Source: Streptomyces sp. E2N166
GTDB taxonomy: Bacteria > Actinomycetota > Actinomycetes > Streptomycetales > Streptomycetaceae
Assembly (NCBI RefSeq): GCF_003671715.1
Contig: NZ_RAIF01000012.1
Location: 632,586 to 675,772, forward strand
DNA length: 43,187 nucleotides
Reading direction: 5' to 3'
Below, piece after piece: positions 1-7,792 of the stretch (the first letter of the stretch is position 1; every line of letters begins with the position of its first letter). A program made the position numbers and the translations under genes. Under the pieces are notes generated by a model. That model made no database searches. It had not been told where the DNA came from and worked only from the letters and a program-made list of their open reading frames with translations.

Positions 1-20
1 CGGCGACGGCACACCGGGCG

Positions 21-248
21 TCACGAGGCCCGCCGCGCGCCTCCCCGCACCTCCAGGCCGGCCAGCAGATCAGCCGTGGCCCCGGCGACGGCCTCCACCG
101 CCTGCTCGAAGACCTCCCGGTTGTGCGCGGCGGGCGCACGGAACCCGGAGATCTTGCGCACGTACTGCAGGGCGGCGGCCCTGATCTCGTCCTCCGTGGC
201 CTCCTCGGCCAGCACGGGCGGACGCAGTGTCCTGATGCTGCGGCACAT
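21..248 (-). CDS. DUF2277 family small protein
   Basis: A 75-aa protein starting MCRSIRTLRPP and continuing into the conserved stretch ATEDEIRAAALQYVRKISGFRAPA, which I recognise as the DUF2277 family found in many bacteria and of unknown function. The frame stays open further upstream, but the ATG at 248 fits the family N-terminus, including its near-invariant MCRSI start, so I use it. It lies 4 nt downstream of the acetyltransferase gene on the same strand, so the two are probably co-transcribed and translationally coupled. There are no membrane segments and no obvious catalytic motif. Family assignment is from motif memory; function is unknown. Confidence 0.8.
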   Translation of the reverse strand: MCRSIRTLRPPVLAEEATEDEIRAAALQYVRKISGFRAPAAHNREVFEQAVEAVAGATADLLAGLEVRGGARRAS

Positions 249-252
249 GACG

Positions 253-798
253 TCAGTCTCCCTTCTCCAGGTCCACCCGCCAGTCGTTCGATCTGATCCA
301 GTGGCCCTTCGGATACTCGAAGTCGGCCTGTCCGAGCAGGGCGAAGCCCGCCCCGCGGCAGACCGCGTTGGAGGCGGCGTGGTCGACGCTCGGGAACGCG
401 TGCAGGTAACGGTGCGTCCCGTCGGCACGGGCCGCCTCGCGCACCGCACGGGCCGCCCGCACGGCAAGCCCCCTCCCCTGGAACTCCGGCAACACCGCCC
501 ATCCGGTCTCCCAGACCTCCGCGCCCTGCCAAGTCCGCTGCCAATACCCGATCGAGCCGACGGTCTCACCGCTGTCCGCCAGGGTGATCCGGTACATCCG
601 CCCCGGGCCCGGATCGGCGTACCGCCGATGCCGGGCCGCGAGCTGCTCCTCGGTCTCCGGGCCGCCCAGGTGGGCGGTCATCCCGGGGCTGTTGGTCCTG
701 CGCAGCAGCCACAGATCCGCCTCCGCCCAGGGGACCAGACGCACCCGCTCCCGGCCCCGCGCCCCGCCCTCTGCCGCCCGCTCGTCCACGCCTTCCAT
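253..798 (-). CDS. GNAT family N-acetyltransferase
   Basis: A 181-aa cytoplasmic acetyltransferase of the RimJ/RimL-like GNAT class, expected to move an acetyl group from acetyl-CoA to an unidentified amine. Visible features are the LVPWAEADLWLL first strand, the VGSIGYW strand, the VLPEFQGRGLAVRAA segment matching the Q/RxxGxG/A acetyl-CoA pyrophosphate loop, and the HAFPSVDHAASNAVCRGAGF C-terminal motif with the typical N-x-A-S-x-x-x-x-x-x-x-G-F spacing. The start is taken as ATG 798, preceded by GAAGAG about 1 nt away; an in-frame start at 888 would add an unconvincing basic extension. It heads a two-gene unit with the DUF2277 gene. Confidence 0.8.
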   Translation of the reverse strand: MEGVDERAAEGGARGRERVRLVPWAEADLWLLRRTNSPGMTAHLGGPETEEQLAARHRRYADPGPGRMYRITLADSGETVGSIGYWQRTWQGAEVWETGWAVLPEFQGRGLAVRAARAVREAARADGTHRYLHAFPSVDHAASNAVCRGAGFALLGQADFEYPKGHWIRSNDWRVDLEKGD

Positions 799-901
799 CT
801 CTTCACGGTAGGGCAGGGGTCTGACAGTCGGCCCCGGCGGCGACGGCCACCCTTTCGCGTGAACCGCCGAAGGGAACGCGCGCCTCAAAATCGAACAGGC
901 G

Positions 902-907
902 TATCAT
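902..907 (+). promoter_or_regulatory. -10 hexamer of a leaderless promoter
   Basis: TATCAT lies 6 nt before the GTG at 914. There is no Shine-Dalgarno between them, so transcription probably starts at or next to the start codon. Confidence 0.5.
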
Positions 908-913
908 TGGCGC

Positions 914-1270
914 GTGGCTACGACCTATGATTTCCCCAGTGACCTCCTCGCCGGTCAGGAGGAACTGCATCAGGTCCGGGCCGAGCTGTCGGCCCTGCTG
1001 AAGAGACTTCCCTGGTCCGTCGAACCGCTCGACGGATTCAGCGACAAGAACGGCTGGCGCAAGGTCGAGCGCCCGGCCTCCCCCGGCTGGTCGGCGGACG
1101 AGCAGGCCGAGGTGGAGAAGCTCCGGCGGCGCGAGCGCGAACTCGCCGTGTTCGTCAGCACCCACCGCTACTGGTCGGAGATCACCGGCCCCGACCAGGT
1201 GAGCGCCCGCTCGGCACTGAAACGCGCCCACGAGGCCCCGGCCGGGGAGAGCCCGCCTTCATCCCAGTGA
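914..1270 (+). CDS. Actinobacterial protein of unknown function, helical
   Basis: A 118-aa hydrophilic protein I do not recognise as a named family. It begins MATTYDFPSDLLAGQEELHQVRAELSALL and has a charged central helix (ADEQAEVEKLRRRERELAVFV). A conserved-looking aromatic segment THRYWSEITGPD follows, then a disordered Pro/Ser-rich tail. There is no signal peptide or membrane segment. The GTG at 914 is the only good start and follows a TATCAT hexamer by 6 nt, suggesting a leaderless mRNA. It is divergent from the acetyltransferase. Codon use is ordinary for the window, so I believe it is a real gene. Confidence 0.7.
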   Translation: MATTYDFPSDLLAGQEELHQVRAELSALLKRLPWSVEPLDGFSDKNGWRKVERPASPGWSADEQAEVEKLRRRERELAVFVSTHRYWSEITGPDQVSARSALKRAHEAPAGESPPSSQ

Positions 1271-1322
1271 TCTCGGCGCTGTGGAGTTCATCCGCGGCAA
1301 GACCGCCGGCGGGCACACGCGA

Positions 1323-1351
1323 GAGGCCCCCGGAAGATCTCCGGGGGCCTC
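1323..1351. terminator. Hairpin downstream of tRNA-Val
   Basis: Perfect 12-bp stem (1323-1334 with 1340-1351) around a 5-nt loop AGATC. It lies 26 nt past the encoded CCA of the tRNA on the minus strand and about 50 nt past the stop of the plus-strand gene at 1270, so it can end transcription from both sides. Confidence 0.75.
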
Positions 1352-1377
1352 CGCACCGACGACAGCGGCGCCGGTCC

Positions 1378-1452
<75 letters not shown>

Positions 1453-1465
1453 AGGACGAGTCGAC

Positions 1466-1496
1466 AGCCTACATGGCCCGGGGCACTGCCCGGCAA
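1466..1496 (-). promoter_or_regulatory. Candidate tRNA-Val promoter
   Basis: On the minus strand TTGCCG (1496-1491) and TAGGCT (1471-1466) are separated by 19 bp and would start transcription about 6-8 nt before the mature tRNA 5' end. The spacer is slightly long for a vegetative promoter. Confidence 0.5.
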
Positions 1497-1674
1497 ACGT
1501 GTTGACGCCGCCACCGCCTCGGCCGGGGGTTAACCCCACCCCCGATCCGGTAGTGGCCCGGATCCCGGCGCGGGCCCGTGCTCCGTACGGTCGAAGAGCC
1601 TCGTCGACGAGGGCCGCTTCCGCTCCGGGAGGGCCGGACGCGGCACCTCGTAGCCGTCCCAGGGGGAGATCGTC

Positions 1675-2445
1675 ATGGCCGCCCGCACCGTTCCCGCTCG
1701 CACGTTCGCCGCCGTCGGCGCCGTCGCCGTCCTCGTGGCGGGCCTCGGCGCCTGTGCCGCCGCCTCGGACGACAAGGACCCCGAACACCGGTCCTTCGCC
1801 CTTCAGGGCCGCACTTTCACCGTCGACTCCGACGACTCCGCCCTGGAGATCGTCGCCTCGGACGACCACACGTCCGGGAAGGTCGAGGTCACCCGGTGGT
1901 TCTCCGGATCGGTCGCCGTCGGTTCGGCTCCCGAAGTGACCTGGAGGATGGACGACGACCGGCTGGTGCTGCGTACGCACTGCTCCGGCGTGGTCGCCGA
2001 CTGCGCGGCCAGGCACCGCATCGAGGTACCGCGGGGCATCGCCGTCCAGGTGAAGGAAGGGGACGGCAGCGTACGGGCGCGGGGGTTCCGGGACCCGCTG
2101 AACATCCGTACCGGCGACGGGTCCGTGCACGTCACCGACTCCACCGGCCCTCTGGAGCTGCGCACCGGTGACGGATCCGTGCGTGCGGAGGTCTCCTCGC
2201 GCCGGGTGGACGCGCACACCGAAGACGGCTCGGTCCGTCTCGAACTCGGCACCGTTCCCGACCTGGTGGAGTCCCGCACCGGCGACGGTTCCGTGACGAT
2301 CACGCTGCCCCGGGCCACGTACAAGGTGTCCACCGAAACCGGTGACGGCGGGGTCGACGTGTCGGTGCCGCGGGACGACGCCAGCAGCCATGTGGTGAGC
2401 GCCCGGACCGGTGACGGCAAAGTCACGGTCCGAACCGCGAACTGA
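1675..2445 (+). CDS. DUF4097-type lipoprotein with GDGSV beta-repeats
   Basis: A 256-aa exported lipoprotein. The N-terminus is a signal peptide with lipobox LGAC, placing the lipidated Cys at residue 27. The mature part belongs to the DUF4097 / adhesin-like beta-helix group. From about residue 129 to the end there are seven copies of a (T/E)-G-D-G-S-V turn at residues 129, 147, 165, 184, 203, 223 and 246, each followed by alternating hydrophobic residues, as in a right-handed parallel beta-solenoid with 18-23 residue rungs. Start ATG 1675 is preceded by GGGGGAG at good spacing. It is probably anchored to the outer face of the membrane; its ligand is unknown. Related proteins often accompany envelope-stress systems. 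Confidence 0.8.
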   Translation: MAARTVPARTFAAVGAVAVLVAGLGACAAASDDKDPEHRSFALQGRTFTVDSDDSALEIVASDDHTSGKVEVTRWFSGSVAVGSAPEVTWRMDDDRLVLRTHCSGVVADCAARHRIEVPRGIAVQVKEGDGSVRARGFRDPLNIRTGDGSVHVTDSTGPLELRTGDGSVRAEVSSRRVDAHTEDGSVRLELGTVPDLVESRTGDGSVTITLPRATYKVSTETGDGGVDVSVPRDDASSHVVSARTGDGKVTVRTAN

Positions 2446-2516
2446 CCGACCCGTGTGTTCGTCCCTTACGGGTGGGAGAATGAACCCGGGCAGGACGGAC
2501 GACACGGGAGAGGGAT

Positions 2517-3923
2517 GTGACGGCGACACCATCGCAGCCGTACTCGCCGATGGTGGCGCGCGCGCAGCGCCTGCCGCACCGCTCGCACCGCCGTCGCGCG
2601 CCCGGCGCGGGCCGTGACGTGCTCGTCCTCATGGGTCTGCCGCTCCTCGCCGTGCTCGCGCTGCCCGCAGCGTTCGCCGGGGGCGGCACGCGGCGCTGGT
2701 TCGGCGGGCGGGCCGAGAGCCAGCGGGCGGAGGCGCAGGCCGCGAAGGACGACGCGGCGGCCGCCTTCTACGACCTGGACACCGCTCAACGGGACCTGCG
2801 GATCTCGATAGAGACGATCGCGGCCGTCGACGCCTCCCCCGCCGCCCGGCGCGCGGTCACCGACTTCGAGGCGCTCGGCCGGCGGATCGACGAGGTCAGC
2901 CACCAGTACATCGGCGCCGTCGACGCCCACGACCTGGACCGGGACGATCTGGAGGCGTCGGCCGCCTCCCGCGCCCGCGGCGAACTGACCGCCGCCAAGA
3001 ACGAGCTGGGCCGCGTCAAGCAGGAACTGGACCGCTTCGCCGACGGCCTCGGCCCCCTGCTCGGCAAGGCCGAGACCCAGCTGGCCCGGCTGGCGCCCAC
3101 CGTCGAACGCGCCCGGCAGGCCCTGCTCGCCGCCTCCAACGCCTTGGACGCCGCGCGGGAAGCCGGGCTGAGGGCGGACGACCTCGCCGCCCGGCTCGCC
3201 GCCCTCGGTCCGGAGCTGACCCGGCTGAACCAGGGCGCGGGACAGCACGGCGTGCCACAGACCCTCGAGCGGGCCGAACGGGTCACCCGAGCGGCCGAGT
3301 CGGTCCGCGCCGAGGCCGAGCGGCTGCCCGAGCACGCCGCCGAGATCGACCACCGGCTGGTCTCCCTGCGTACCCGCGCTCAGGCCCTGACCACCCGCAC
3401 CGAACAGGTCGAACCGGTACTGAGCGAGCTGCGGCGGCGATTCACCGCGGCCTGCTGGCAGGACCTCCAGCAGGTGCCGGACCAGGCCACCGAATCGGTC
3501 CGGCAGGCCGAGCGGAAACTGACCGAGGCCCGGACCGCCCGCGACGAACAGCGCTGGCCCGACGCGACCGCCCTCCTGTCGACGGTGCGGGCGCTGCTGA
3601 ACTCCACCGACGAGGCCGTCTCGGCCGCCGGCGACCGGCTGCGGCAGCTGAACGCCGTGCAGAAGGACCCCCAGCAGGAGATCGAGCGCACCCGTTTCGC
3701 CATCCGTGACGCCCAGCGGCTGGCCATGGCGGGCCGCAACACCCCCGACCCCCGTCACGCCCGCCCGCTGGACGACGCCGTGGCCCGGCTGGAACGGGCG
3801 ATCACCACGCTGGAGGGCCGCCACCCCGACTACTGGCACTTCCTGACGGAGACCGAAGGGGTCCGGCAGACGGTGGCCGGCGTGGTCACCCGGATCCGGG
3901 AGGAGCGCGGGGCCGGCCACTGA
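2517..3923 (+). CDS. Membrane-anchored coiled-coil protein
   Basis: A 468-aa protein with a short basic N-terminus (RSHRRRAPG). One hydrophobic segment (about residues 35-54, DVLVLMGLPLLAVLALPAAFA) follows, then GGGTRRWFGGRAES and more than 350 residues of Ala/Glu/Arg-rich helix with heptad patterns, predicted to be long coiled coils. There is no enzymatic motif. The topology suggests a single-pass or signal-anchored protein with an extended helical domain, possibly structural or envelope-associated. Start GTG 2517 follows GGGAGAGGG at correct spacing. Similar proteins are conserved in streptomycetes, but I know no function. Confidence 0.7.
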   Translation: MTATPSQPYSPMVARAQRLPHRSHRRRAPGAGRDVLVLMGLPLLAVLALPAAFAGGGTRRWFGGRAESQRAEAQAAKDDAAAAFYDLDTAQRDLRISIETIAAVDASPAARRAVTDFEALGRRIDEVSHQYIGAVDAHDLDRDDLEASAASRARGELTAAKNELGRVKQELDRFADGLGPLLGKAETQLARLAPTVERARQALLAASNALDAAREAGLRADDLAARLAALGPELTRLNQGAGQHGVPQTLERAERVTRAAESVRAEAERLPEHAAEIDHRLVSLRTRAQALTTRTEQVEPVLSELRRRFTAACWQDLQQVPDQATESVRQAERKLTEARTARDEQRWPDATALLSTVRALLNSTDEAVSAAGDRLRQLNAVQKDPQQEIERTRFAIRDAQRLAMAGRNTPDPRHARPLDDAVARLERAITTLEGRHPDYWHFLTETEGVRQTVAGVVTRIREERGAGH

Positions 3924-4003
3924 CCGCCGAGCGACTGCCGGTGATCAGGCTCCGGGCCGGACCGGGTTTTCGCCGTCGGGCCTGGCCGCTGGGCCGGGCC
4001 GGT

Positions 4004-4009
4004 TAACCT
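4004..4009 (+). promoter_or_regulatory. -10 hexamer of a leaderless promoter
   Basis: TAACCT is 6 nt before ATG 4016, and there is no Shine-Dalgarno. Confidence 0.5.
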
Positions 4010-4015
4010 GTGCGC

Positions 4016-4234
4016 ATGCCTCGCTACGAGTACCGCTGCCGGAGCTGCGGCGACACCTTCGAACTGAGCCGTCCCATGGCCGAGTCCTCCGCTCCCGCCG
4101 CCTGTCCGGCGGGCCACGACGACACGGTGAAGCTGCTGTCGACGGTCGCGGTCGGCGGGTCGGCCTCCGCGTCGGCCCCGGCGCCCTCGCCGGGTGGCGG
4201 AGGCGGCTGCTGCGGCGGGGGCTGCTGCGGCTGA
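4016..4234 (+). CDS. FmdB family zinc-ribbon protein
   Basis: A 72-aa protein beginning MPRYEYRCRSCGDTFELSRPM, the canonical start of the FmdB / CxxC_CxxC_SSSS regulatory-protein family. A first CxxC knuckle (C8, C11) is followed by a partial second one (C30 with nearby His). After that come a Ser/Ala/Gly linker and a C-terminal CCGGGCCG motif that supplies four more cysteines. It is probably a small cytoplasmic zinc protein; the family's original link to formamidase regulation is weak. An in-frame GTG at 4010 would add two residues, but ATG 4016 matches the family and the leaderless promoter spacing. Confidence 0.8.
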   Translation: MPRYEYRCRSCGDTFELSRPMAESSAPAACPAGHDDTVKLLSTVAVGGSASASAPAPSPGGGGGCCGGGCCG

Positions 4235-4236
4235 CC

Positions 4237-4266
4237 CACCGGCCCCGGTGGTTGCCCGGGCCGGTG
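4237..4266. terminator. Hairpin between convergent fmdB-like and regulator genes
   Basis: CACCGGCCC (4237-4245) pairs with GGGCCGGTG (4258-4266) around a 12-nt loop, beginning 3 nt after the FmdB-type stop codon. Confidence 0.6.
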
Positions 4267-4321
4267 CGACCGCGCCGGCGCTTCGGCCCCGCTCGGCTGC
4301 CTTTGGCCCCTTCACCCCCTC

Positions 4322-4966
4322 TCAGCTCCCCAGATAGCGCAGCACCGCCAGCACTCTGCGTGAATAGCCCTCACCCCCCGTCAGCTCCAGCTTGTCGAAG
4401 ATCGCGTTGATGTGCTTCTCCACCGCGCTCTGGGAGATGTGCAGCCGCCGCGCGATCGCGGCGTTGGTGTGGCCCTGCGCCATCTCGGCCAGCACGTCCC
4501 GCTCCCGCGCGGTGAGCCGGGCGAGCAGGTCGGTGTGTGTCGTGCGGCCGAGCAGCTGGCGGACGACCTCCGGATCGAAGGCCGCGCGGCCGGCGGCCAC
4601 CCGCTCCAGCGCGTCCAGGAACTCGTCGACCTGGACCACCCGGTCCTTGAGCAGATAACCCACTCCTTCCGTCTCACCGGTCAGCAACTCCGTCGCGTAC
4701 CGCTTCTCGACGTACTGCGAGAGCACCAGCACCCCGACTTCCGGCCAGCGCTCGCGTATCTCCAGGGCCGCGCGCAGGCCCTCGTCCGTGTGCGTGGGCG
4801 GCATCCGGACATCGGCGACGACCACGTCCGGCGGGTCCTCGGCAACCGCCTTCAGCAGCAGCTCGGCATTGCCGACGGCCCCGAGCACCTCGTGCCCCTC
4901 CTCCGCGAGCAGCCGCACCAGCCCCTCCCGCAGCAGGGTCGAGTCCTCGGCGAGGATCACCCGCAT
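4322..4966 (-). CDS. NarL/LuxR-type response regulator
   Basis: A 214-aa two-component regulator. The receiver domain fills residues 1-120: acidic pocket E7-D8, phospho-acceptor D52 in VVVADVRMPP, the LVLSQYVE switch strand, and the conserved Lys of YLLKDRV. A LuxR-type helix-turn-helix follows at about residues 148-205 (LTARERDVLAEMAQGHTNAAIARRL and ISQSAVEKHINAIFDKL). It overlaps the upstream sensor-kinase gene by 10 bp, so the pair is translationally coupled. The likely target is the palindrome-rich spacer at 6137-6174, which would mean autoregulation and control of the divergent DedA gene. The signal is not identifiable from sequence. Confidence 0.92.
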   Translation of the reverse strand: MRVILAEDSTLLREGLVRLLAEEGHEVLGAVGNAELLLKAVAEDPPDVVVADVRMPPTHTDEGLRAALEIRERWPEVGVLVLSQYVEKRYATELLTGETEGVGYLLKDRVVQVDEFLDALERVAAGRAAFDPEVVRQLLGRTTHTDLLARLTARERDVLAEMAQGHTNAAIARRLHISQSAVEKHINAIFDKLELTGGEGYSRRVLAVLRYLGS

Positions 4967-6099
4967 GGCAGCTCCGCGGCCACGAGGGTAGGCCCGCCCG
5001 GCGGACTGACCACGCTGAGGCTGCCGTCCAGAGCCGCGACTCGCCGGGCGAGCCCGAACAGTCCGCTGCCGGCGGCGTTCGCCCCGCCGCAGCCGTCGTC
5101 CTGGACGCTCACCAACATGCGTTCCTCCTCCGCTCTGACGGCGACGCTTATCCGGGTCGGCGCCGCGTGTTTGACCGCGTTCGTGACCGCCTCGCAGACG
5201 ACGAAGTACGCTACGGTCGCCACGGCCTGCTCGGGCTCCTCGGCCAGGTCGTACTCCACCCCCACCGGCACGGACGCCCGCTCCGCGACCGTCTCCAGTG
5301 CCGCGCGCAGCCCCGCCTCGTCCAGCGTGGTCGGATAGATCCGCCAGGCCACCTCACGGAGCTCGTCCAGGGCGCGGCGGCTCTCGTCGTGTGCCTGGCC
5401 CAGCAGCCGGTCCCGACGATCGGCGTCCTGACTGCGGCGGGCCCGGCCGAGCAGCATGCCGAGGGCGACGAGACGCTGCTGAACGCCGTCGTGCAGGTCC
5501 CGCTCGATGCGGCGTCGTTCGTCGTTCACCGCGTCGACGACGGCGGCGCGGCTGGCGGACAGCTCGGCGATCCGCCGCTCCAGCTCCTCCTGGTGACGGG
5601 GGCCGAGGAAATGACGCGCCAGCTGCCCCTCCAGTCCGACCACGCCGAATATTCCTTGCACGGCGAGGAACACGAGGAAGAAGCCACCGAGACTGCCGAG
5701 GACGAACGAACCGGGGTTGCGTATGCCGTCCAGCAGGAGCCATCCGTACATCCCGAAGGTGCCGTACCCGAGGCCGATGGCGGCGGTCAGCATCACCACC
5801 CCACCCAGGACGCCCAGGGCCCAGTGGCAGGCCACGTACCGCAGCGCCCGCACGTCCTCGTACGCGGGCGTGACACGGAGGTCCAGCCACATCGCCAGCC
5901 GACCCCGTTCCAACTCCGCCAGTCTCCGCGCGCACGTGAGGACCGGGCGCAGTACCGCACGCCGGCCGGCCGGCCAGGCCGCCACCGGCAGCAGGGCCGC
6001 GCCGGCGAGCAGGGCGAAGAGCAGCTCGACGGCGGCCGCGGCGGCCCCCATGATGAGGCCCACCCCGCACCGCACTACGCGTCGCGCCATGTCTCGCAT
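4957..6099 (-). CDS. NarL-family sensor histidine kinase
   Basis: A 380-aa membrane kinase. Hydrophobic segments at about residues 14-45, 92-120 and 132-155 suggest four membrane passes with little extracellular loop, so it may sense membrane state. A HisKA_3 dimerisation domain follows: NDERRRIERDLHDGVQQRL puts the phosphorylated His at 203. The HATPase_c domain has N-box CEAVTNAVKHA (N307) and G-box DDGCGG with GSGLFGLARRV. ATG 6099 is exactly 7 nt after TAGCCT with no Shine-Dalgarno, so a leaderless mRNA is likely; a second ATG at 6090 is less well placed. Partner of the regulator immediately downstream. Confidence 0.9.
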   Translation of the reverse strand: MRDMARRVVRCGVGLIMGAAAAAVELLFALLAGAALLPVAAWPAGRRAVLRPVLTCARRLAELERGRLAMWLDLRVTPAYEDVRALRYVACHWALGVLGGVVMLTAAIGLGYGTFGMYGWLLLDGIRNPGSFVLGSLGGFFLVFLAVQGIFGVVGLEGQLARHFLGPRHQEELERRIAELSASRAAVVDAVNDERRRIERDLHDGVQQRLVALGMLLGRARRSQDADRRDRLLGQAHDESRRALDELREVAWRIYPTTLDEAGLRAALETVAERASVPVGVEYDLAEEPEQAVATVAYFVVCEAVTNAVKHAAPTRISVAVRAEEERMLVSVQDDGCGGANAAGSGLFGLARRVAALDGSLSVVSPPGGPTLVAAELPCG

Positions 6100-6106
6100 G
6101 ATCGCG

Positions 6107-6112
6107 AGGCTA
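6107..6112 (-). promoter_or_regulatory. -10 hexamer of the two-component operon
   Basis: TAGCCT on the minus strand ends 7 nt before ATG 6099. Confidence 0.55.
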
Positions 6113-6136
6113 GCCGGGCGCGGCAGTGGCGCACAC

Positions 6137-6174
6137 TGCGGAAAACCGCAATTTCCGCCTGCGGTGCACCGCAG
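6137..6174. promoter_or_regulatory. Clustered TGCGG palindromes, candidate response-regulator operator
   Basis: Two inverted repeats lie side by side: TGCGG-AAAA-CCGCA (6137-6150) and the perfect 16-bp palindrome CTGCGGTGCACCGCAG (6159-6174). A further GCGG half-site is near 6182. They sit between the divergent start sites of the sensor-kinase operon and the DedA gene. NarL-type regulators bind such paired sites, so the adjacent regulator is the obvious candidate binder; that is inference. Confidence 0.5.
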
Positions 6175-6218
6175 CCGATCCTGCGGTCTTCCTCAGTCTC
6201 CCTTCAGCTGCGATTTTC

Positions 6219-6224
6219 TAGCGT
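6219..6224 (+). promoter_or_regulatory. -10 hexamer of the DedA gene
   Basis: TAGCGT is 7 nt before ATG 6232, and there is no Shine-Dalgarno. Confidence 0.55.
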
Positions 6225-6231
6225 GGTCGTC

Positions 6232-7062
6232 ATGACAGCCCTCGCAGCGCAGACGGCCGCGGACAGCGGTGCGGCACCGCAGTGGATCAACGACCTCATG
6301 GACGCGCTCGGTGCACCGGGCGCCGGCCTCGCCATCGCTCTGGAAAACCTCTTCCCTCCCCTGCCGAGCGAAGTGATCCTGCCGCTCGCCGGGTTCGCGG
6401 CGAGTTCCGGCCGGATGAACCTGATCGCCGTCCTGCTGTGGACGACGGCGGGTTCGGTGATCGGCGCGCTCGCGCTGTACGGGGTCGGCGCGCTGCTCGG
6501 CCGGGACCGGACGGTGGCGATAGCGGGGAAGCTGCCGCTGGTGAAGGTGTCCGACATAGAGAAGACGGAGGCCTGGTTCCTGAAGCACGGGACCAAGGCG
6601 GTGTTCTTCGGCCGGATGATCCCGATCTTCCGCAGCCTGATCTCCGTACCGGCGGGTGTGGAGCGGATGCGGCTGCCCGTCTTCCTCGCGCTGACCACGC
6701 TGGGCAGCGCGATCTGGAACACCGTGTTCGTGCTCGCGGGCTACGCGCTGGGGGACAACTGGTCCAAGGTCTCGGGCATCGCCTCCACGTACTCGAAGGT
6801 GATCCTCGCGCTCGCCGCCCTGGCGCTGCTGGTCTTCATCGGCATGCGCCTGATGCGGCCGGGGGCCGGCCACCGCAGGCGGGGCCGCGGCCGCGGACAG
6901 GACATACGGCCCCCGGCCGATGACGACGACCGCCCCGACACCCGGGGCGGGGCCGGTGCCGGGGGCCGGGACGGAGGGGTCAGCGAGCCGGGCTCACCGC
7001 GCGCAGGAACTCCCGAAGGATCCGCTCACCGGCCAGGACGCCGCGCTCGGGCAAGGCGCTGA
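6232..7062 (+). CDS. DedA family membrane protein
   Basis: A 276-aa integral membrane protein of the DedA/VTT superfamily, members of which flip or recycle undecaprenyl-phosphate or phospholipids. Diagnostic segments are ALENLFPPLPSEVILPLAGF near residue 40 (the acidic E-x-x-x-P-x-P-x-E re-entrant motif) and FFGRMIPIFRSLISVPAGVERM near residue 125-147 (the G-R-x-x-P-x-x-R motif). Hydrophobic segments run to about residue 205. The last 65 residues are a basic/acidic hydrophilic tail encoded over the 3' end of the convergent HAD gene (83-bp overlap). The gene faces a two-component operon, suggesting control by an envelope signal. Confidence 0.88.
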   Translation: MTALAAQTAADSGAAPQWINDLMDALGAPGAGLAIALENLFPPLPSEVILPLAGFAASSGRMNLIAVLLWTTAGSVIGALALYGVGALLGRDRTVAIAGKLPLVKVSDIEKTEAWFLKHGTKAVFFGRMIPIFRSLISVPAGVERMRLPVFLALTTLGSAIWNTVFVLAGYALGDNWSKVSGIASTYSKVILALAALALLVFIGMRLMRPGAGHRRRGRGRGQDIRPPADDDDRPDTRGGAGAGGRDGGVSEPGSPRAGTPEGSAHRPGRRARARR

Positions 7063-7792
7063 TCGCCGGAGCCGTCCAGTCGGAGTCGGCCAGCTCGCCG
7101 TGGCCGGGGCGCCATCCCCGGTCGGCGGCGAGCAGCAGGTCGGCGTCGAGGAGGGAGTCGCCGGCCGCGAGGGTGAGATCGGCGCCCGTGCGGCGTGCGA
7201 CCTCGTACACGGCGGCGCTCTTGGTGAGCGGCTTGGGGACGGCGTAGATCTTGCGGCCCTGGAGGGACACGGTCCAGCCGCGGTTCTCGGCCCACACGGC
7301 GAGTTCCTTCACCCAGTCCTCGGGCAGCAGTTCGCGCTCGACGACGAGGTAGGCGAAGAGGTCCTCGGCGACCCGGTGCTTGCGCACCCACAGCGGGTCG
7401 GCGGTGTTCATCAGGTGGTCGCGGACCTCGGCCAGCGAGGCGCACTCGTCGGCCAGCCGTGCGGTCACCCGCGCGTGCCAGTCGGGGTCGGAGACGCCGT
7501 CCACGAGCAGGTGACCGCCGTTGGCGCAGATCGCGTACTTCGACGGAGGGCCGGGGAGGTTGACGCGCTGGTATTGCTTGCGCGTCCGGGTCGTGGTCGG
7601 CACGAAGACCGCCGTGTCACCGAGGTCGGCCAGCAGCCCAGCCGCCGTCTCGGTCATGTAGGAGAGGGGCTTGCTCTCGTAGACCTCGACGCACAGCAGC
7701 CGGGGTGCCCGCAGGTCGGGCATGGTCAGCCCGAGTGCGGCGGCCGAGTAGATGAGCGTGCGGTCGAGGTCGCTTGCGACGAGCACCGGCAT
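6980..7792 (-). CDS. HAD-superfamily phosphatase of the Ter metabolite operon
   Basis: A 270-aa HAD hydrolase of the Cof/sucrose-phosphatase-like type. Motif I is VASDLDRTL (nucleophile D8, general acid D10). FVPTTTRT is motif II. KPLTKSAAV supplies the motif III Lys. LAAGDSLLDADLL is motif IV. Between motifs II and III sits a C2-type cap of about 110 residues. It should remove a phosphate from a small metabolite. The start ATG 7792 shares one base with the stop of the upstream 838-aa gene (TGATG), so the two are tightly coupled. HAD phosphatases are a described member of the Ter biosynthetic operons (Anantharaman, Iyer and Aravind), and that context fits here. The substrate is unknown. Confidence 0.85.
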   Translation of the reverse strand: MPVLVASDLDRTLIYSAAALGLTMPDLRAPRLLCVEVYESKPLSYMTETAAGLLADLGDTAVFVPTTTRTRKQYQRVNLPGPPSKYAICANGGHLLVDGVSDPDWHARVTARLADECASLAEVRDHLMNTADPLWVRKHRVAEDLFAYLVVERELLPEDWVKELAVWAENRGWTVSLQGRKIYAVPKPLTKSAAVYEVARRTGADLTLAAGDSLLDADLLLAADRGWRPGHGELADSDWTAPAISALPERGVLAGERILREFLRAVSPAR

